Positions 23,826-32,222 of a DNA stretch of 60,091 bases are shown piece by piece. Location of the stretch: IMG/VR virus record IMGVR_UViG_3300031249_000004, positions 1 to 60,091 of that record. The stretch is one strand, 5' to 3'. The position numbers and the translations under genes were made by a program. The stretch is from a virus. How positions within the stretch are numbered: position 1 is the stretch's first letter; every line of letters begins with the position of its first letter. The notes beneath the pieces are model-generated. The model was given only the letters and a program-made list of their open reading frames with translations. It was not told the DNA's origin and did not search any database.

Positions 23826-25172
23826 TCAGGCCGCGGCGAGACCGGCGCGGCGCTTGATCGCGGCGGCTTTGCGGGCGCGCAGCGCGCGCGCCTCGTCATC
23901 GTCGCCGTCGTCTTCGGGATCGTCGACCTGCTCGAACACGCCGCGCACCAGGTCGCAGGCCTCGCTCATCCGGCCGTGGGCGTCGCGCAGGCAGCGCTCG
24001 TTGTCGGCCGACAGCACCCTTCCGGTGCGCGACAGCGGCTTGCCCGCGGCGCGGTCGATGGCGAATGAAACGCGCTTGCCGTCGAGATGGGCGCGCATCG
24101 CCTGAACGAGGCTGGCCAGCGCCACATTGTCGAGGCCGAGCAACCCGCGCAGGGCGGCGCGCTTGAGGCCGGCCGGCGAAGCCATCGCCATGACTTCGGC
24201 GCCCGGCTCTTCCTCGTCGTCGCCGGCGACCAGCTCGTTGACTTCCTCGATCGTCATCTTGATCAGCACGGCGCCCAGCGCCTTCAGCGCCTCGAGCAGC
24301 TCGGCCGGGACGGTCGAGCCGTCCGCCTCGTAGGCCGCTTCCCACTCGACGTCCTCTTGGACGTAGCCGAGATCCGCGAGCAGCGAGGCAAGCCAACCGA
24401 CGTGCCACAGCGAGCGTTTGCCGAGCTTCGGCGCATCTGCAGTTCGTTCGGCGGCAAGATCGACAACCGGTTCGTTGGCGCGCGCCGCGACGGGCTCGGC
24501 GACCGGCTCAAGCGCGGCTTGTGCTGAGGCTTGAGCGGCGGGTTTGGCGCGGGTCTTGGCGGCCATCTTGGCTTCCCTTCGCAAGGTTTCGAGCTCGTCG
24601 CGCGGCAGCACGGCGAAGCCGCCGAGATCCAGGGCGCGGCTGGCCCATTCGAAGATCGGCGTGGTGTCGATTCCGGCCCCGCGGGCGGTGGCGAGCGCGG
24701 TCGACAGCGCCGGCACGGGAACGGCGGAGATCTCGAGCAGCTCCTGCTCGAGGAAGTCGATGCCGCCCGGACGGCTCTTGTCGGTCGCCTGGCGCCATTT
24801 GCGCGGCAGCCACGACACCGACGTGGCGTTGAGGAAACCGCCCTTGGTCAGGCGGAAGATCGTGTCGGCAAACGGATACTCGTCGGCCTCGGCGAAGCGC
24901 ACTGTGCCGCGCAGCACAGTTGCGTCCGCGCCGATCTCGGTCACCTTGCCGATCGGCGGCGACGAGGAATCGTGGGCCCACAGAAAGACCGGGTTGGCGA
25001 GATAGGCGGCGAGATCCCAGCCGGCGGTGCGGATGGTGTCGCCGTCGCGCGCCACCGATTCGTCGGAAAAGATGTAGTCGACCGTGCGATCGTCCGCCGC
25101 GCGGCTGATCAGCGGCGCGGCGGTCGCCAGGCGGAGATAGCGCGGGCCGCCAGGAAGGGTGCGCTGGGTCAT
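23826..25172 (-). CDS. HK97-type prohead protease fused to a scaffold-like domain (448 aa)
   Basis: Residues about 20-190 match the U35 prohead protease: YIFSDESVARDGDTIRTAGW, NPVFLWAHDSSSPPIGKV (His) and NATSVSWLPRKW (Ser). The following 250 residues are charged, Ala/Glu-rich and helical (ELLEALKALGAVLIKMTIEE), a plausible scaffold joined to the protease. No separate scaffold gene is present, which agrees with a fusion. Confidence 0.88.
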   Translation of the reverse strand: MTQRTLPGGPRYLRLATAAPLISRAADDRTVDYIFSDESVARDGDTIRTAGWDLAAYLANPVFLWAHDSSSPPIGKVTEIGADATVLRGTVRFAEADEYPFADTIFRLTKGGFLNATSVSWLPRKWRQATDKSRPGGIDFLEQELLEISAVPVPALSTALATARGAGIDTTPIFEWASRALDLGGFAVLPRDELETLRREAKMAAKTRAKPAAQASAQAALEPVAEPVAARANEPVVDLAAERTADAPKLGKRSLWHVGWLASLLADLGYVQEDVEWEAAYEADGSTVPAELLEALKALGAVLIKMTIEEVNELVAGDDEEEPGAEVMAMASPAGLKRAALRGLLGLDNVALASLVQAMRAHLDGKRVSFAIDRAAGKPLSRTGRVLSADNERCLRDAHGRMSEACDLVRGVFEQVDDPEDDGDDDEARALRARKAAAIKRRAGLAAA

Positions 25173-25408
25173 GCGGGCGTTCCCGACGGGCTGACGCCGC
25201 GCGGACCATGTGGCGGCGGCCCGTCCTCGCGAAGGAACATTTCTTCGTCGTCAAGGAGCGCGCGCACGTGTTCGAGGGGCGGAGACAAATCGCCGATATA
25301 GGCGATGGCAAACGCTCGCTTGCCGTCGATGATCTTCTCGAAACGCCATTCATCGTCGCGGGGCGACGCGATGCGCTTCCAGCCATTGTGCTCACGAAGG
25401 TCGCTCAT
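25169..25408 (-). CDS. Small hypothetical protein between portal and protease (79 aa)
   Basis: Its TGA overlaps the protease ATG as ATGA. Text: MSDLREHNGWKRIASPRDDE and FEKIIDGKRAFAIAYIGDL. No family was recognised. Confidence 0.6.
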   Translation of the reverse strand: MSDLREHNGWKRIASPRDDEWRFEKIIDGKRAFAIAYIGDLSPPLEHVRALLDDEEMFLREDGPPPHGPRGVSPSGTPA

Positions 25409-25427
25409 GCCGCCTCGCGGAAATGGA

Positions 25428-26804
25428 TCATTGGGTTTGCCGCGCGGCGGCCAGGGCTCTGGCCGGCGCGAGGCTCAGCAACGCTTCGGCAATGGTTGGC
25501 GCGCCATTGGCGCGCAGCCAATCGGCGACAAATCCAGCGAGTTTGGCGTCGGACGAATCCGCTTCCGGCCGGCCGCCGTCGTCGGCCCCGCCACCGGTGG
25601 CGTCGCTGCCGGCCGCGGCGAGATTCGACGGCGTCAGCAGTTTGCCGATTTCCGGCTCCGGATTGCGGCCATCATCGACCCGCGCCTCCTGCGGCGACAG
25701 GAAGCCGGCGCTGATCGCCCGGGCGTAGTTGTTGTAGCGCGCCGTGATGTCGGCCCGCGTCAGTTCGGACAGGTCGAAGTCGATGAACAGCTTGCTCGGC
25801 CGCAACGCAAACGACGTGTGCAGCTTCCAGCGCCAGCGCGCGGTGTAGCTCGACAGCGTCAGGTTGATGTATTCCTGGCTCTGCTGGCCGATGTTGTTGT
25901 TGGTCGACCGCGTCAGGTCGCCGAGCATGTGCAGCGGCACGCGCCAGATGCGGGCGACCTCCTGCAATTGGAACGACCGCTGGGCGATGATCTGCAGGTC
26001 GTTGGCCGACATGGCGATCGGCTGGTATTTGAGCCCCTGCTCGAGCACGGCGATCTTGCCGGAATTCTGCAGGCCGCCCTTCAGGTCTTTCCAGTCCTGG
26101 GCGATGCGCTTGGCGGCGTCCGCGCTGAGCTTGGTGTCGGTGGTAAGCACGCCGCCGAGCGCGGCGCGGTTGGCCATCCAGCGCGACGCCTGCTGCTCCT
26201 GGGCGAGCGCCAGGCCGATCGCCTCCTTGGCCAGCATGATGCGGCTGGCGCCGAGCAGGCCGTTGGCCGAGAAGCCGCGCACGTGCAGCATGTCGTCGAA
26301 CGGAATGAGGAACGGTTCGCCGCGCAGCTCGGCCATCATGTGCAGGCCGTTGGCGGTGACGCGGTAGAAGAGTTCGCCGTCCGGCGATTCCCACAAAGCC
26401 GCCCAGTCGGCGTTGACCGGGACGAGCTTGATTGTCTGGCCGCGCAGGTTGCGCACCTTGACCGCGTAGGCGTTGCCGCGCAGCAGCAGGCTGCACTGCA
26501 TCATCTCGGCGAATTCGAACCAGTTCTGCCAGGCGTTGGGCTGATAGAGCAGATCGTAGAGTTCGTGGTCGTCGGCGTCGCTTCGGCCGCCGGTCTGCGG
26601 ATCGATGCGATAGATGCGCGGCGTGAGCTTGGCAAAATCCTCCGCCAGCATGGTGACGCAGGCGATGACGCCGGTGGCGTTGAGCGCCGTCTGTTGGTTG
26701 ACGTTGACGCCGGCGGCTGATTCCGCGTTGACCAGCGCGGCGCTCCACATCATCTCGTCTTGGGTCGAGTCGGTTGTGCGTTTGAAATTGCGGAGGAAGC
26801 CCAT
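25428..26804 (-). CDS. Portal protein, HK97 family (458 aa)
   Basis: The ring at the head vertex through which DNA passes. Signature text includes NATGVIACVTMLAEDFAKLT, LLYQPNAWQNWFEFAEMM, SLLLRGNAYAVKVRNLRGQT and VARIWRVPLHMLGDLTRSTN. The C-terminus is a low-complexity Asp/Gly-rich segment plus a helix. ATG at 26804. Confidence 0.95.
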   Translation of the reverse strand: MGFLRNFKRTTDSTQDEMMWSAALVNAESAAGVNVNQQTALNATGVIACVTMLAEDFAKLTPRIYRIDPQTGGRSDADDHELYDLLYQPNAWQNWFEFAEMMQCSLLLRGNAYAVKVRNLRGQTIKLVPVNADWAALWESPDGELFYRVTANGLHMMAELRGEPFLIPFDDMLHVRGFSANGLLGASRIMLAKEAIGLALAQEQQASRWMANRAALGGVLTTDTKLSADAAKRIAQDWKDLKGGLQNSGKIAVLEQGLKYQPIAMSANDLQIIAQRSFQLQEVARIWRVPLHMLGDLTRSTNNNIGQQSQEYINLTLSSYTARWRWKLHTSFALRPSKLFIDFDLSELTRADITARYNNYARAISAGFLSPQEARVDDGRNPEPEIGKLLTPSNLAAAGSDATGGGADDGGRPEADSSDAKLAGFVADWLRANGAPTIAEALLSLAPARALAAARQTQ

Positions 26805-26989
26805 CAGGCGATGCCCTTGATCGCCACATAGACGAGGATGGCGCCGGGAACGAGATAGGCCGCCGGCGGATAGATCTGCGCTGCGCCGCCGGCGAGCAGC
26901 GCCAGGCCGATGAGCAGCGCCAGCTCGCGGGCGGCGACGGCGGCGGCGAGTTTCGCGGCGGCGGAGCGAAGAGGAGCGACAAACTTCAC
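26804..26989 (-). CDS. Small membrane protein between terminase and portal (61 aa)
   Basis: Two likely membrane helices (ELALLIGLALLAGGAAQIY and AAYLVPGAILVYVAIKGIA) after a basic N-terminus. The start is GTG with a strong GAGGAGG upstream. Small membrane proteins in this place are common in HK97-like prophages; the function is unknown. Confidence 0.65.
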   Translation of the reverse strand: MKFVAPLRSAAAKLAAAVAARELALLIGLALLAGGAAQIYPPAAYLVPGAILVYVAIKGIA

Positions 26990-27005
26990 GCGTCCCTCCT
27001 CTCGT

Positions 27006-28697
27006 TCAACCGAAGACGACCAGGCCGCGCTCGGCGGTGTAGACGGAGCCCTTGGCCTCGGGGTTCAGGCTCATCAGCGCGACGCTGTTGAACGCCGCCA
27101 TCAGCGGGTCGATTTTGCCGATGCCGGAAACCGCCTTGGTGACCAGGATGGCGTTGCCGACCTGGTCGATCTTGGCGTTGCCGACGCACCAGGCCATCAT
27201 CGCTTGCGCGCCGTGGACCAGCTCGCCGTCGGACAGCTTGTCCTCGGTCGCCTTGATCGTCCCCTGCAGCGTGTAGCCTTGGCGGACGCCTTCGACCTGG
27301 CCGCCCTCCTGGGTGATCGGCGTCTCGAGGGCGGCGAGCGCGTCGACGATCAGTTTGACGCCCGCGGGGTCGAAGCCGACTTTGTTGAGCAGGCCGGCCT
27401 GATTGACCGTGTCGCAAATCGCCACGACGCCGGCGAAGGCGTCCGACATTTTGTCGACGATCGTCAGGTCGCCGTCCTTCTCGAAGTCCAGCAGGACCGT
27501 GGCGATCTTCTGGCGCAGTTTGAGCACGCCGCGGTGGCACCAGGCGTGGGTCCACAGCAGCCAGCGGCGGGTATTCTTCTCGCGACCCAGCACGGCGAGG
27601 CCGAGCAGATCGTCGAGTCCGCCGCCGTCGACGCCGATCGTCGCGACCTCGCTGCGCTCAAGCAGCGACTCGAGGGTCAGACCGGGTTCGGCGGCGCCCT
27701 GCCAATGGCGGCCGCCTGGCCAAATGTCGAGGCGGCGCGCGTCGCCGATCTCGACGTTGAGATGCTTGGCGTAGAAACCGTTGAGCGACGATTCACCGAA
27801 GCCCTTGGCCTCGGCGTGCTGCTCGAGCAGGAATTCCTCGTCGACCGAAGCGCCAAGATTGGGGTTGGTGATGTACCAGAAGCGGCGGTCTTCGTAGGCT
27901 TTCGCCTCGACCATGTCGGGCGGAAATTCGTAGAGCACGCCGAGGCTGCGCGGATCGACAATCTTGCCGTCGCGAATGTCGCGGAAGCGCTCGAGGCGCT
28001 GTTTGAACACGCCGGCCGGCGGCTCGTCAGACTGGGTCGTCAGGTAGATGACAAACCCTTCGGGCCGCGACGCCAGGCCGCCCATCGCCTCGCGCAGCAT
28101 GTTCTCGGCATTGGCCTGTTTGCCGAACAGCCAAAGCTCTTCGACCAGCAGACCGACCGTCTTCTTGCCGCCGGTGGTCTCACTGTCGGCGGCGATGACC
28201 TTCAGCGTTGCGCCAGTCAGGCGATGGGTGATGGTGCGGATGTGCGCCTGCGCGTGCAGCAGCGCGGCGAGTTCCGGGTCGGCCTTGATCATGTCGAGGG
28301 CCGGCGCGAAGGAATTTTTGGCGATCTCGATCGTCGGCGCGAGGATGACGTATTCGGCGCTGAGCCGCCAGTTGCGCATCAAAGCGGTGAGCATGATGCC
28401 GGCGGCGCCGGTCGACTTGGAGTTTTTCTTGCTGATCAGCAGGAAGAAATAGCGGACCAGGCGGCGACCGGCCTCGGCGTCGTAGGATCCGAAGATCGCC
28501 GCGACGAAGTCGAACAGCCATTGCCGGCAGGCCGCGCGCATCGTCGGACTGCCGGTGGCGTCGACGATTCTGAGGCTGCCGAAGATCTCCAGCGCCGCTT
28601 CCGCCTCGGCGGGGAAGAGCGGATTGAACGGGACCAGCGAACGGCCGGCGAGGATGCGGTCCTGCCAGTCCGGACACGCGGTCGACCACGTCTTCAT
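27006..28697 (-). CDS. terL: Large terminase subunit (563 aa)
   Basis: The ATPase-nuclease that packages DNA. The ATPase domain shows a Walker A-like SKKNSKST at residues 89-96 and Walker B LLVEE at 183-187, followed by the coupling motif region (VIYLTTQSDEPP). The nuclease domain begins about residue 354 (IGVDGGGLDDLLGLAVLG), with Asp357 as first metal ligand. The pattern is the Terminase_1 (HK97/P27-like) family. Its ATG overlaps the small subunit stop as ATGA. Confidence 0.95.
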   Translation of the reverse strand: MKTWSTACPDWQDRILAGRSLVPFNPLFPAEAEAALEIFGSLRIVDATGSPTMRAACRQWLFDFVAAIFGSYDAEAGRRLVRYFFLLISKKNSKSTGAAGIMLTALMRNWRLSAEYVILAPTIEIAKNSFAPALDMIKADPELAALLHAQAHIRTITHRLTGATLKVIAADSETTGGKKTVGLLVEELWLFGKQANAENMLREAMGGLASRPEGFVIYLTTQSDEPPAGVFKQRLERFRDIRDGKIVDPRSLGVLYEFPPDMVEAKAYEDRRFWYITNPNLGASVDEEFLLEQHAEAKGFGESSLNGFYAKHLNVEIGDARRLDIWPGGRHWQGAAEPGLTLESLLERSEVATIGVDGGGLDDLLGLAVLGREKNTRRWLLWTHAWCHRGVLKLRQKIATVLLDFEKDGDLTIVDKMSDAFAGVVAICDTVNQAGLLNKVGFDPAGVKLIVDALAALETPITQEGGQVEGVRQGYTLQGTIKATEDKLSDGELVHGAQAMMAWCVGNAKIDQVGNAILVTKAVSGIGKIDPLMAAFNSVALMSLNPEAKGSVYTAERGLVVFG

Positions 28698-29077
28698 TCG
28701 TTGTCGACGACAAGACGCGGCGGCGCCGGCGGCGCAAACCGGCCGACGCCAGAGGCTTTGGCGGCTTCAGCGCGCTCGCCCTTCTTGCCGACCTTGCCGC
28801 CGCCGGCGCGGCGCGCCGCTTCGGCCATCACGGCGCGGGCAGCCGAAACCTTGGCGGATGGCTCGGCAAAGGTGCTTTTCAGCACGCGATCAAGGGCCTG
28901 GTAGGCAGACTTAACGAGGTCGTCGAGCTCCGGCACGGGCTGGGCGGCAAGGATGGCCCCCATCTCTTGGACCGTCACCTCGGCGAGTTCCTTCGCCACA
29001 TCGAGCTTGGGCTTGCGGGGCCTTCCTCCTGGGTTCGAACGCCTCCCACCGCGGCCGACGCCGCGCGACTTAGTCAT
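28694..29077 (-). CDS. terS: Small terminase subunit (127 aa)
   Basis: A basic protein starting MTKSRGVGRGGRRSNPGGRP, with the GGRP/K start common in P27-type small terminases, followed by helices (VAKELAEVTVQEMGAILAAQ) and a Lys-rich tail. The ATG at 29077 is chosen; an in-frame TTG at 29107 is the alternative. It lies directly upstream of the large subunit. Confidence 0.8.
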   Translation of the reverse strand: MTKSRGVGRGGRRSNPGGRPRKPKLDVAKELAEVTVQEMGAILAAQPVPELDDLVKSAYQALDRVLKSTFAEPSAKVSAARAVMAEAARRAGGGKVGKKGERAEAAKASGVGRFAPPAPPRLVVDNE

Positions 29078-29192
29078 TGAAATGCCTAGCCCCTTTGGTT
29101 TCGGCAAAAACCAAACGGAAAAAATTCTGCGCGTGGGTGGGGTCGTGGTTGCAGGACGGTGGAGGGCTGAGGATTTAAACCCCCACCCCCTT
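29078..29192. other. Intergenic region before terS with hairpin, candidate cos/pac region
   Basis: These 115 bases separate the HNH gene stop from the terS ATG and hold an 8-bp inverted repeat TTTGGTTT / AAACCAAA (29094-29115). In HK97-type phages with an HNH gene next to terS the packaging site usually lies here. No cleavage sequence can be read directly, so the role is inferred. Confidence 0.35.
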
Positions 29193-29513
29193 CTACCGTC
29201 CGCGCCGCGCCCACCGCTTCGCTCGTTCGGCGTTGGTCTTCAGCGTGTGGTGCTTACCGCACAGGCACTGCCCATTGGCTGGGTCGAACCTGGCCCCGCC
29301 GTCCTTCACTTCGACGATGTGGTCGGCGAACATACGGGGCTCGCGGCGGCCGCAACCCATTGCTTCACAGACGCCGTCCGCCCGCGATATGACTTGATCG
29401 CGCCACACCCTATACTGAGGAGTGGAGTATAGATCATCGGCTGTCTTCGGCGGCACACGGGCAACCGAGAGATTGGCCGCCGTCAGCATCAGCGGCAGCG
29501 TGCGCAGTCCCAT
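29193..29513 (-). CDS. HNH endonuclease beside terminase (106 aa)
   Basis: A packaging-linked HNH nuclease. The core reads VCEAMGCGRREPRMFADHIV (His), then PANGQCLCGKHHTLKT (Asn and final His); the CxxxxC and CxxxHH pairs bind a structural zinc. HNH proteins next to terS/terL are needed for DNA processing in HK97-type phages. The start ATG 29513 overlaps the upstream stop as TGATG. Confidence 0.88.
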   Translation of the reverse strand: MGLRTLPLMLTAANLSVARVPPKTADDLYSTPQYRVWRDQVISRADGVCEAMGCGRREPRMFADHIVEVKDGGARFDPANGQCLCGKHHTLKTNAERAKRWARRGR

Positions 29514-29668
29514 CAGTTGGGCTTGCCGGCGTTCTCGCCGTAGACGCCACGAAGGAAGTCGAGGATCTGCTGCGCCGCGTCGAGCACCTCGGCGGTGGTC
29601 GCCTTCGGCCCCTTGACATGAACCGCAGTCTCCAGCGCGATCAGCCGCAGCTCCTGGTCGCTCAGCAT
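29513..29668 (-). CDS. Small helical protein between integrase and HNH genes (51 aa)
   Basis: MLSDQELRLIALETAVHVKG starts an acidic helical protein. Start and stop both share a base with neighbours as TGATG, which strongly supports expression. A single helix pair with QQILDFLRGVYGE; no family was recognised. Confidence 0.65.
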   Translation of the reverse strand: MLSDQELRLIALETAVHVKGPKATTAEVLDAAQQILDFLRGVYGENAGKPN

Positions 29669-30636
29669 CAGAGGAACCCCCTGCCCGCGTGATCCTTGAA
29701 CGCCTTGGCGCGGCGGTCATAGATCTTCAGCGTCCTGACGTCGCGATGGCGGGTGACGTCCATCACCTTCAGTACGTCAGCGTTGTTCTCGAGCGCGCTG
29801 GTCACGAAGCCGGCGCGCAACGAATGGCCGGAGAACAGCTTCGGGTCGAGCTTGGCGGCCTTCGCCCAGCGCTTGACGATTAGCGCTACAGACTGGTCGC
29901 TCAAGCGCTCAGCCGCAAGCCGGTCGCCCTTGTGGACGCGGCGGAAGACCGGCCCTTCGACGATGCCGGCGCTAGAGAGCCAGTCGTCGAGCGCCTCGAT
30001 CACGCCGAGCTTGCGGCCGCGCGGAATGGCGATCTCCTGGCCGCGCCCTTCCTGGTCGGTCTTCGACCAGGCGATGCGCAGCACAATCCCTTCCGCCCGG
30101 CGATCGATCGCGTTGACGTCTAAGTCAACGATCTCGCTGCGCCGCAGCGCGGCGGCGAAGCCGACAAGGATGATCGCCCGATCGCGTTTGCCCGCCAGCG
30201 TTGGCGGAATGCGCTTGACCATCGCGGCGGCGATCTTGGCGATCGCCGGCGCCTTGGCGACCGGCGCGACGCCGAGCTGACGGCGAATGCCGCGCATCAC
30301 GGCCTTGACTGATTCTTCGCCGGTCGGCGCGGCAAAGCCGCCGAGACGATGGGCGTAGCAGATCGCCGCGGCCCGCCGCTGGATCGTCGACACCGACAGC
30401 TTGCGGTCGGCGAGATTGGCGAGATAGGCGGCGACAGTGCCGGCCGAAGCCGGCAGCGCCGCCGCCCCTACGCTTTGACACCACGCGGTAAACTGCTTGA
30501 GATCGGCGCGATAGGCGAGCCGCGTCGCGGCCGATTTCTCGGCCAAGGCGTAACCGGCCGCCGAGGTCAGTGCATCCGTGAGCCCCGGCGCCGGAACGCC
30601 CGACGGCGGGCCAATGACGGCCAGTTCGTCGGACAT
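29668..30636 (-). CDS. Tyrosine recombinase 1 (322 aa)
   Basis: A complete tyrosine recombinase. The N-terminal core-binding SAM-like domain (residues 30-120) has EKSAATRLAYRADLKQFTAW. Catalytic residues are Arg165 or 166 (AAALRRSEIVDL), Lys192 (WSKTDQEG), His271 and Arg274 (GHSLRAG), His297 (TRHRDV) and Tyr306 (IYDRR). It is translationally linked to the HNH and terminase side. The gene at 54143-55321 lies next to attP and is the better integrase candidate, so this one may resolve dimers or serve a second site. Confidence 0.9.
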   Translation of the reverse strand: MSDELAVIGPPSGVPAPGLTDALTSAAGYALAEKSAATRLAYRADLKQFTAWCQSVGAAALPASAGTVAAYLANLADRKLSVSTIQRRAAAICYAHRLGGFAAPTGEESVKAVMRGIRRQLGVAPVAKAPAIAKIAAAMVKRIPPTLAGKRDRAIILVGFAAALRRSEIVDLDVNAIDRRAEGIVLRIAWSKTDQEGRGQEIAIPRGRKLGVIEALDDWLSSAGIVEGPVFRRVHKGDRLAAERLSDQSVALIVKRWAKAAKLDPKLFSGHSLRAGFVTSALENNADVLKVMDVTRHRDVRTLKIYDRRAKAFKDHAGRGFL

Positions 30637-30644
30637 CGGGATTG

Positions 30645-30851
30645 CTACATGCGGCCCGGCCTCGCCGGACCTCTTGGCTTGCTTCGACCGGGCGCGCCGC
30701 GCTCGCAGTCGATGCAGAGAATGTCGTTTTTCAAGAAGGTCCGACGCTCGCGTTCGGCGCGCTCGCGCAAATGGCTGACGCGCGGCTCAGGCACCGGGTT
30801 TTCGCAGGAAAAGCAGGGCTGTCCGAAGCGCGGCCGCAGAATGTCGCCCAT
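30645..30851 (-). CDS. Small zinc-finger protein (68 aa)
   Basis: Two CxxC pairs (CFSCENPVPEPR and CIDCERG) flank a basic helix (VSHLRERAERERRTFLKND), resembling the zinc finger of TraR/DksA-like proteins but shorter. It may modulate transcription; this is inference only. Confidence 0.6.
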   Translation of the reverse strand: MGDILRPRFGQPCFSCENPVPEPRVSHLRERAERERRTFLKNDILCIDCERGAPGRSKPRGPARPGRM

Positions 30852-30941
30852 CGGATTGCATCCTCCGGAACGCGGAAACAGAGCTAACGGGAAGGAAGAT
30901 TATCGCTAGTGATCCAGCGCCCGCGTGCGGGCGGCGACAGC

Positions 30942-31184
30942 TCAGCGAAACGAGCGCGTAGCTGGAGGCGCTGACGCCGACTCGATCGCCTCGGCGATCC
31001 AGCGTAGCTCGTCGACGATGGCCCGGTCGCCAAACAGCAGCGCGACTCGCCATTGCTCTTCGCTGCGATGCGAGATCCGTTTGGCCGCGACATCCCGGTC
31101 ATGCCGCGCCGCCTGATCGGCGGTGGCGAAGAGGGCGCCCCGCTCGAGCTGTGAAGCGTAAGCGGCGATTTGCGGGTAGCTCAT
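30942..31184 (-). CDS. Small protein, paralogue B of a tandem pair (80 aa)
   Basis: It starts MSYPQIAAYASQLERGALFA and shares the pattern ALFAT-D-A--D---AAK with the next upstream gene (31181-31417). Start coupled by ATGA. Unknown function. Confidence 0.65.
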   Translation of the reverse strand: MSYPQIAAYASQLERGALFATADQAARHDRDVAAKRISHRSEEQWRVALLFGDRAIVDELRWIAEAIESASAPPATRSFR

Positions 31185-31417
31185 GCCCTCGCCTCGTCGA
31201 GTGTCGCCGGCATCTCGTCGACCAGGAAGCGCATCGCCAGCCAAAGCACGGCGTCGCCCTCTCGCAACGCTTTGCCGAGCGACCCGTCGTCCTGTTCGGC
31301 CACCTTCTTCGCCGCCCAGCGGCAATCGAAAGCGCGCGCCTCGTCGCCGGTGGCGAAGAGCTTGGTCTCGTCGAACTTCGACCGATAGGCCGACGTCGGG
31401 GAATAGTAATTGCTCAT
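31181..31417 (-). CDS. Small protein, paralogue A of a tandem pair (78 aa)
   Basis: MSNYYSPTSAYRSKFDETKL, then FATGDEARAFDCRWAAKKVA, aligns with paralogue B over most of its length. Both stop and start are ATGA-coupled to neighbours. Unknown function. Confidence 0.65.
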   Translation of the reverse strand: MSNYYSPTSAYRSKFDETKLFATGDEARAFDCRWAAKKVAEQDDGSLGKALREGDAVLWLAMRFLVDEMPATLDEARA

Positions 31418-31737
31418 GCCCGAGCGGCCTTCTTCTTGACCCCGCCGAGCGGCCGCACCTCGTAGGTCGTGCGGTCCTGTGGTGCCGAGCGGGCGGCGCA
31501 CCACGCCGGCCCCATCTCGGCGCGAATCTCGCGGATCTTCAGCGAGTCGAAGCTGCGGGTCGATTTGACCACCGAGAACTTGGCCCCCTCGACCACCGTC
31601 AGGCCGCGCCGTTCGAATTCGGCCTTCAGCGCCTCGATCTCATCATCGACCTTGTCGGCTCGCGCCTTCAGCGCGCCCCAGCGATCGGCGAGCTCGGTCT
31701 TGGCGACCTTGGTCAGCGGAATAGCGTCTCGGCTCAT
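31414..31737 (-). CDS. Small coiled-coil protein (107 aa)
   Basis: It begins MSRDAIPLTKVAKTELADRW and has a coiled coil (ALKARADKVDDEIEALKAEF), then KFSVVKSTRSFDSLKIREIR. The C-terminus is basic (GGVKKKAARA). It may be a small DNA-handling accessory. Coupled by ATGA on both sides. Confidence 0.62.
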   Translation of the reverse strand: MSRDAIPLTKVAKTELADRWGALKARADKVDDEIEALKAEFERRGLTVVEGAKFSVVKSTRSFDSLKIREIRAEMGPAWCAARSAPQDRTTYEVRPLGGVKKKAARA

Positions 31738-32030
31738 CGAAAGGCCTTTCTCGCCGCGGCGATCGCGTCGGAGGTGCGGCGCGGGCCGCCGCGCGTCGCG
31801 ACGAACACGCTGCGCCCGCCGACATCGACCCGCCCGAGGGTGAATTTCGAATCCGGCGCGCGTCGCGGCGCAATGCACCCGGGGTTGACGTCCTCAGCCA
31901 GCCGCTTGAGGTCGGCCTCGACCTCGCCGCGGTCGACGAAGAATGCTTCCGGGTCGTGATTGAGCGGCTTGAGCCGGCCGACCCGCGCGGCGAGCGCAAA
32001 CAGCCGCCCAGCCGCCTGGTCGGGCGTCAT
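31734..32030 (-). CDS. Hypothetical protein (98 aa)
   Basis: A small basic protein with MTPDQAAGRLFALAARVGRL and a C-terminal beta segment (KFTLGRVDVGGRSVFVATRG). First gene after the terminator and parS-like interval, start at ATG 32030. No family. Confidence 0.6.
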   Translation of the reverse strand: MTPDQAAGRLFALAARVGRLKPLNHDPEAFFVDRGEVEADLKRLAEDVNPGCIAPRRAPDSKFTLGRVDVGGRSVFVATRGGPRRTSDAIAAARKAFR

Positions 32031-32060
32031 CGCAGGATCGTCATCGATGGAGGGTTCCGG

Positions 32061-32099
32061 AAATGAAAAGCGCCCCGCCGGCCTTTGGCCGGGGAGCGC
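32061..32099 (-). terminator. Intrinsic terminator, minus strand
   Basis: On the minus strand a GC-rich hairpin (GGCC-AAA-GGCC core extended by CCCC/GGGG and GCGC on both sides, with one bulge) is followed by TTTTCATTT. It would end or attenuate transcripts from the early-left operon before the 31-32 kb genes. Confidence 0.7.
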
Positions 32100-32169
32100 G
32101 TTTCGACATCTCCCTTATGCCACAAGCCCCAGATGGAGCGCAAGCCCTCGCTGACCTTCAGGGTTAACC

Positions 32170-32185
32170 TGTTTCACGCGAAACC
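32170..32185. promoter_or_regulatory. parS-like centromere site
   Basis: TGTTTCACGCGAAACC matches the bacterial parS consensus TGTTTCACGTGAAACA at 14 of 16 positions, including both GTTTC/GAAAC arms in full. It sits in an intergenic interval, and the phage encodes a ParB-family protein at 43809-45710. No other copy was noticed. Confidence 0.6.
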
Positions 32186-32222
32186 GGCGACGCAGGCGCC
32201 GCCCTTGCCCGCGTCGGTTGAG

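Noticed and set aside
29410-29432. A 7-bp inverted repeat CTATACT/AGTATAG as an operator
   Set aside because: It lies inside the HNH coding sequence, is not repeated elsewhere and does not match the repressor operator.
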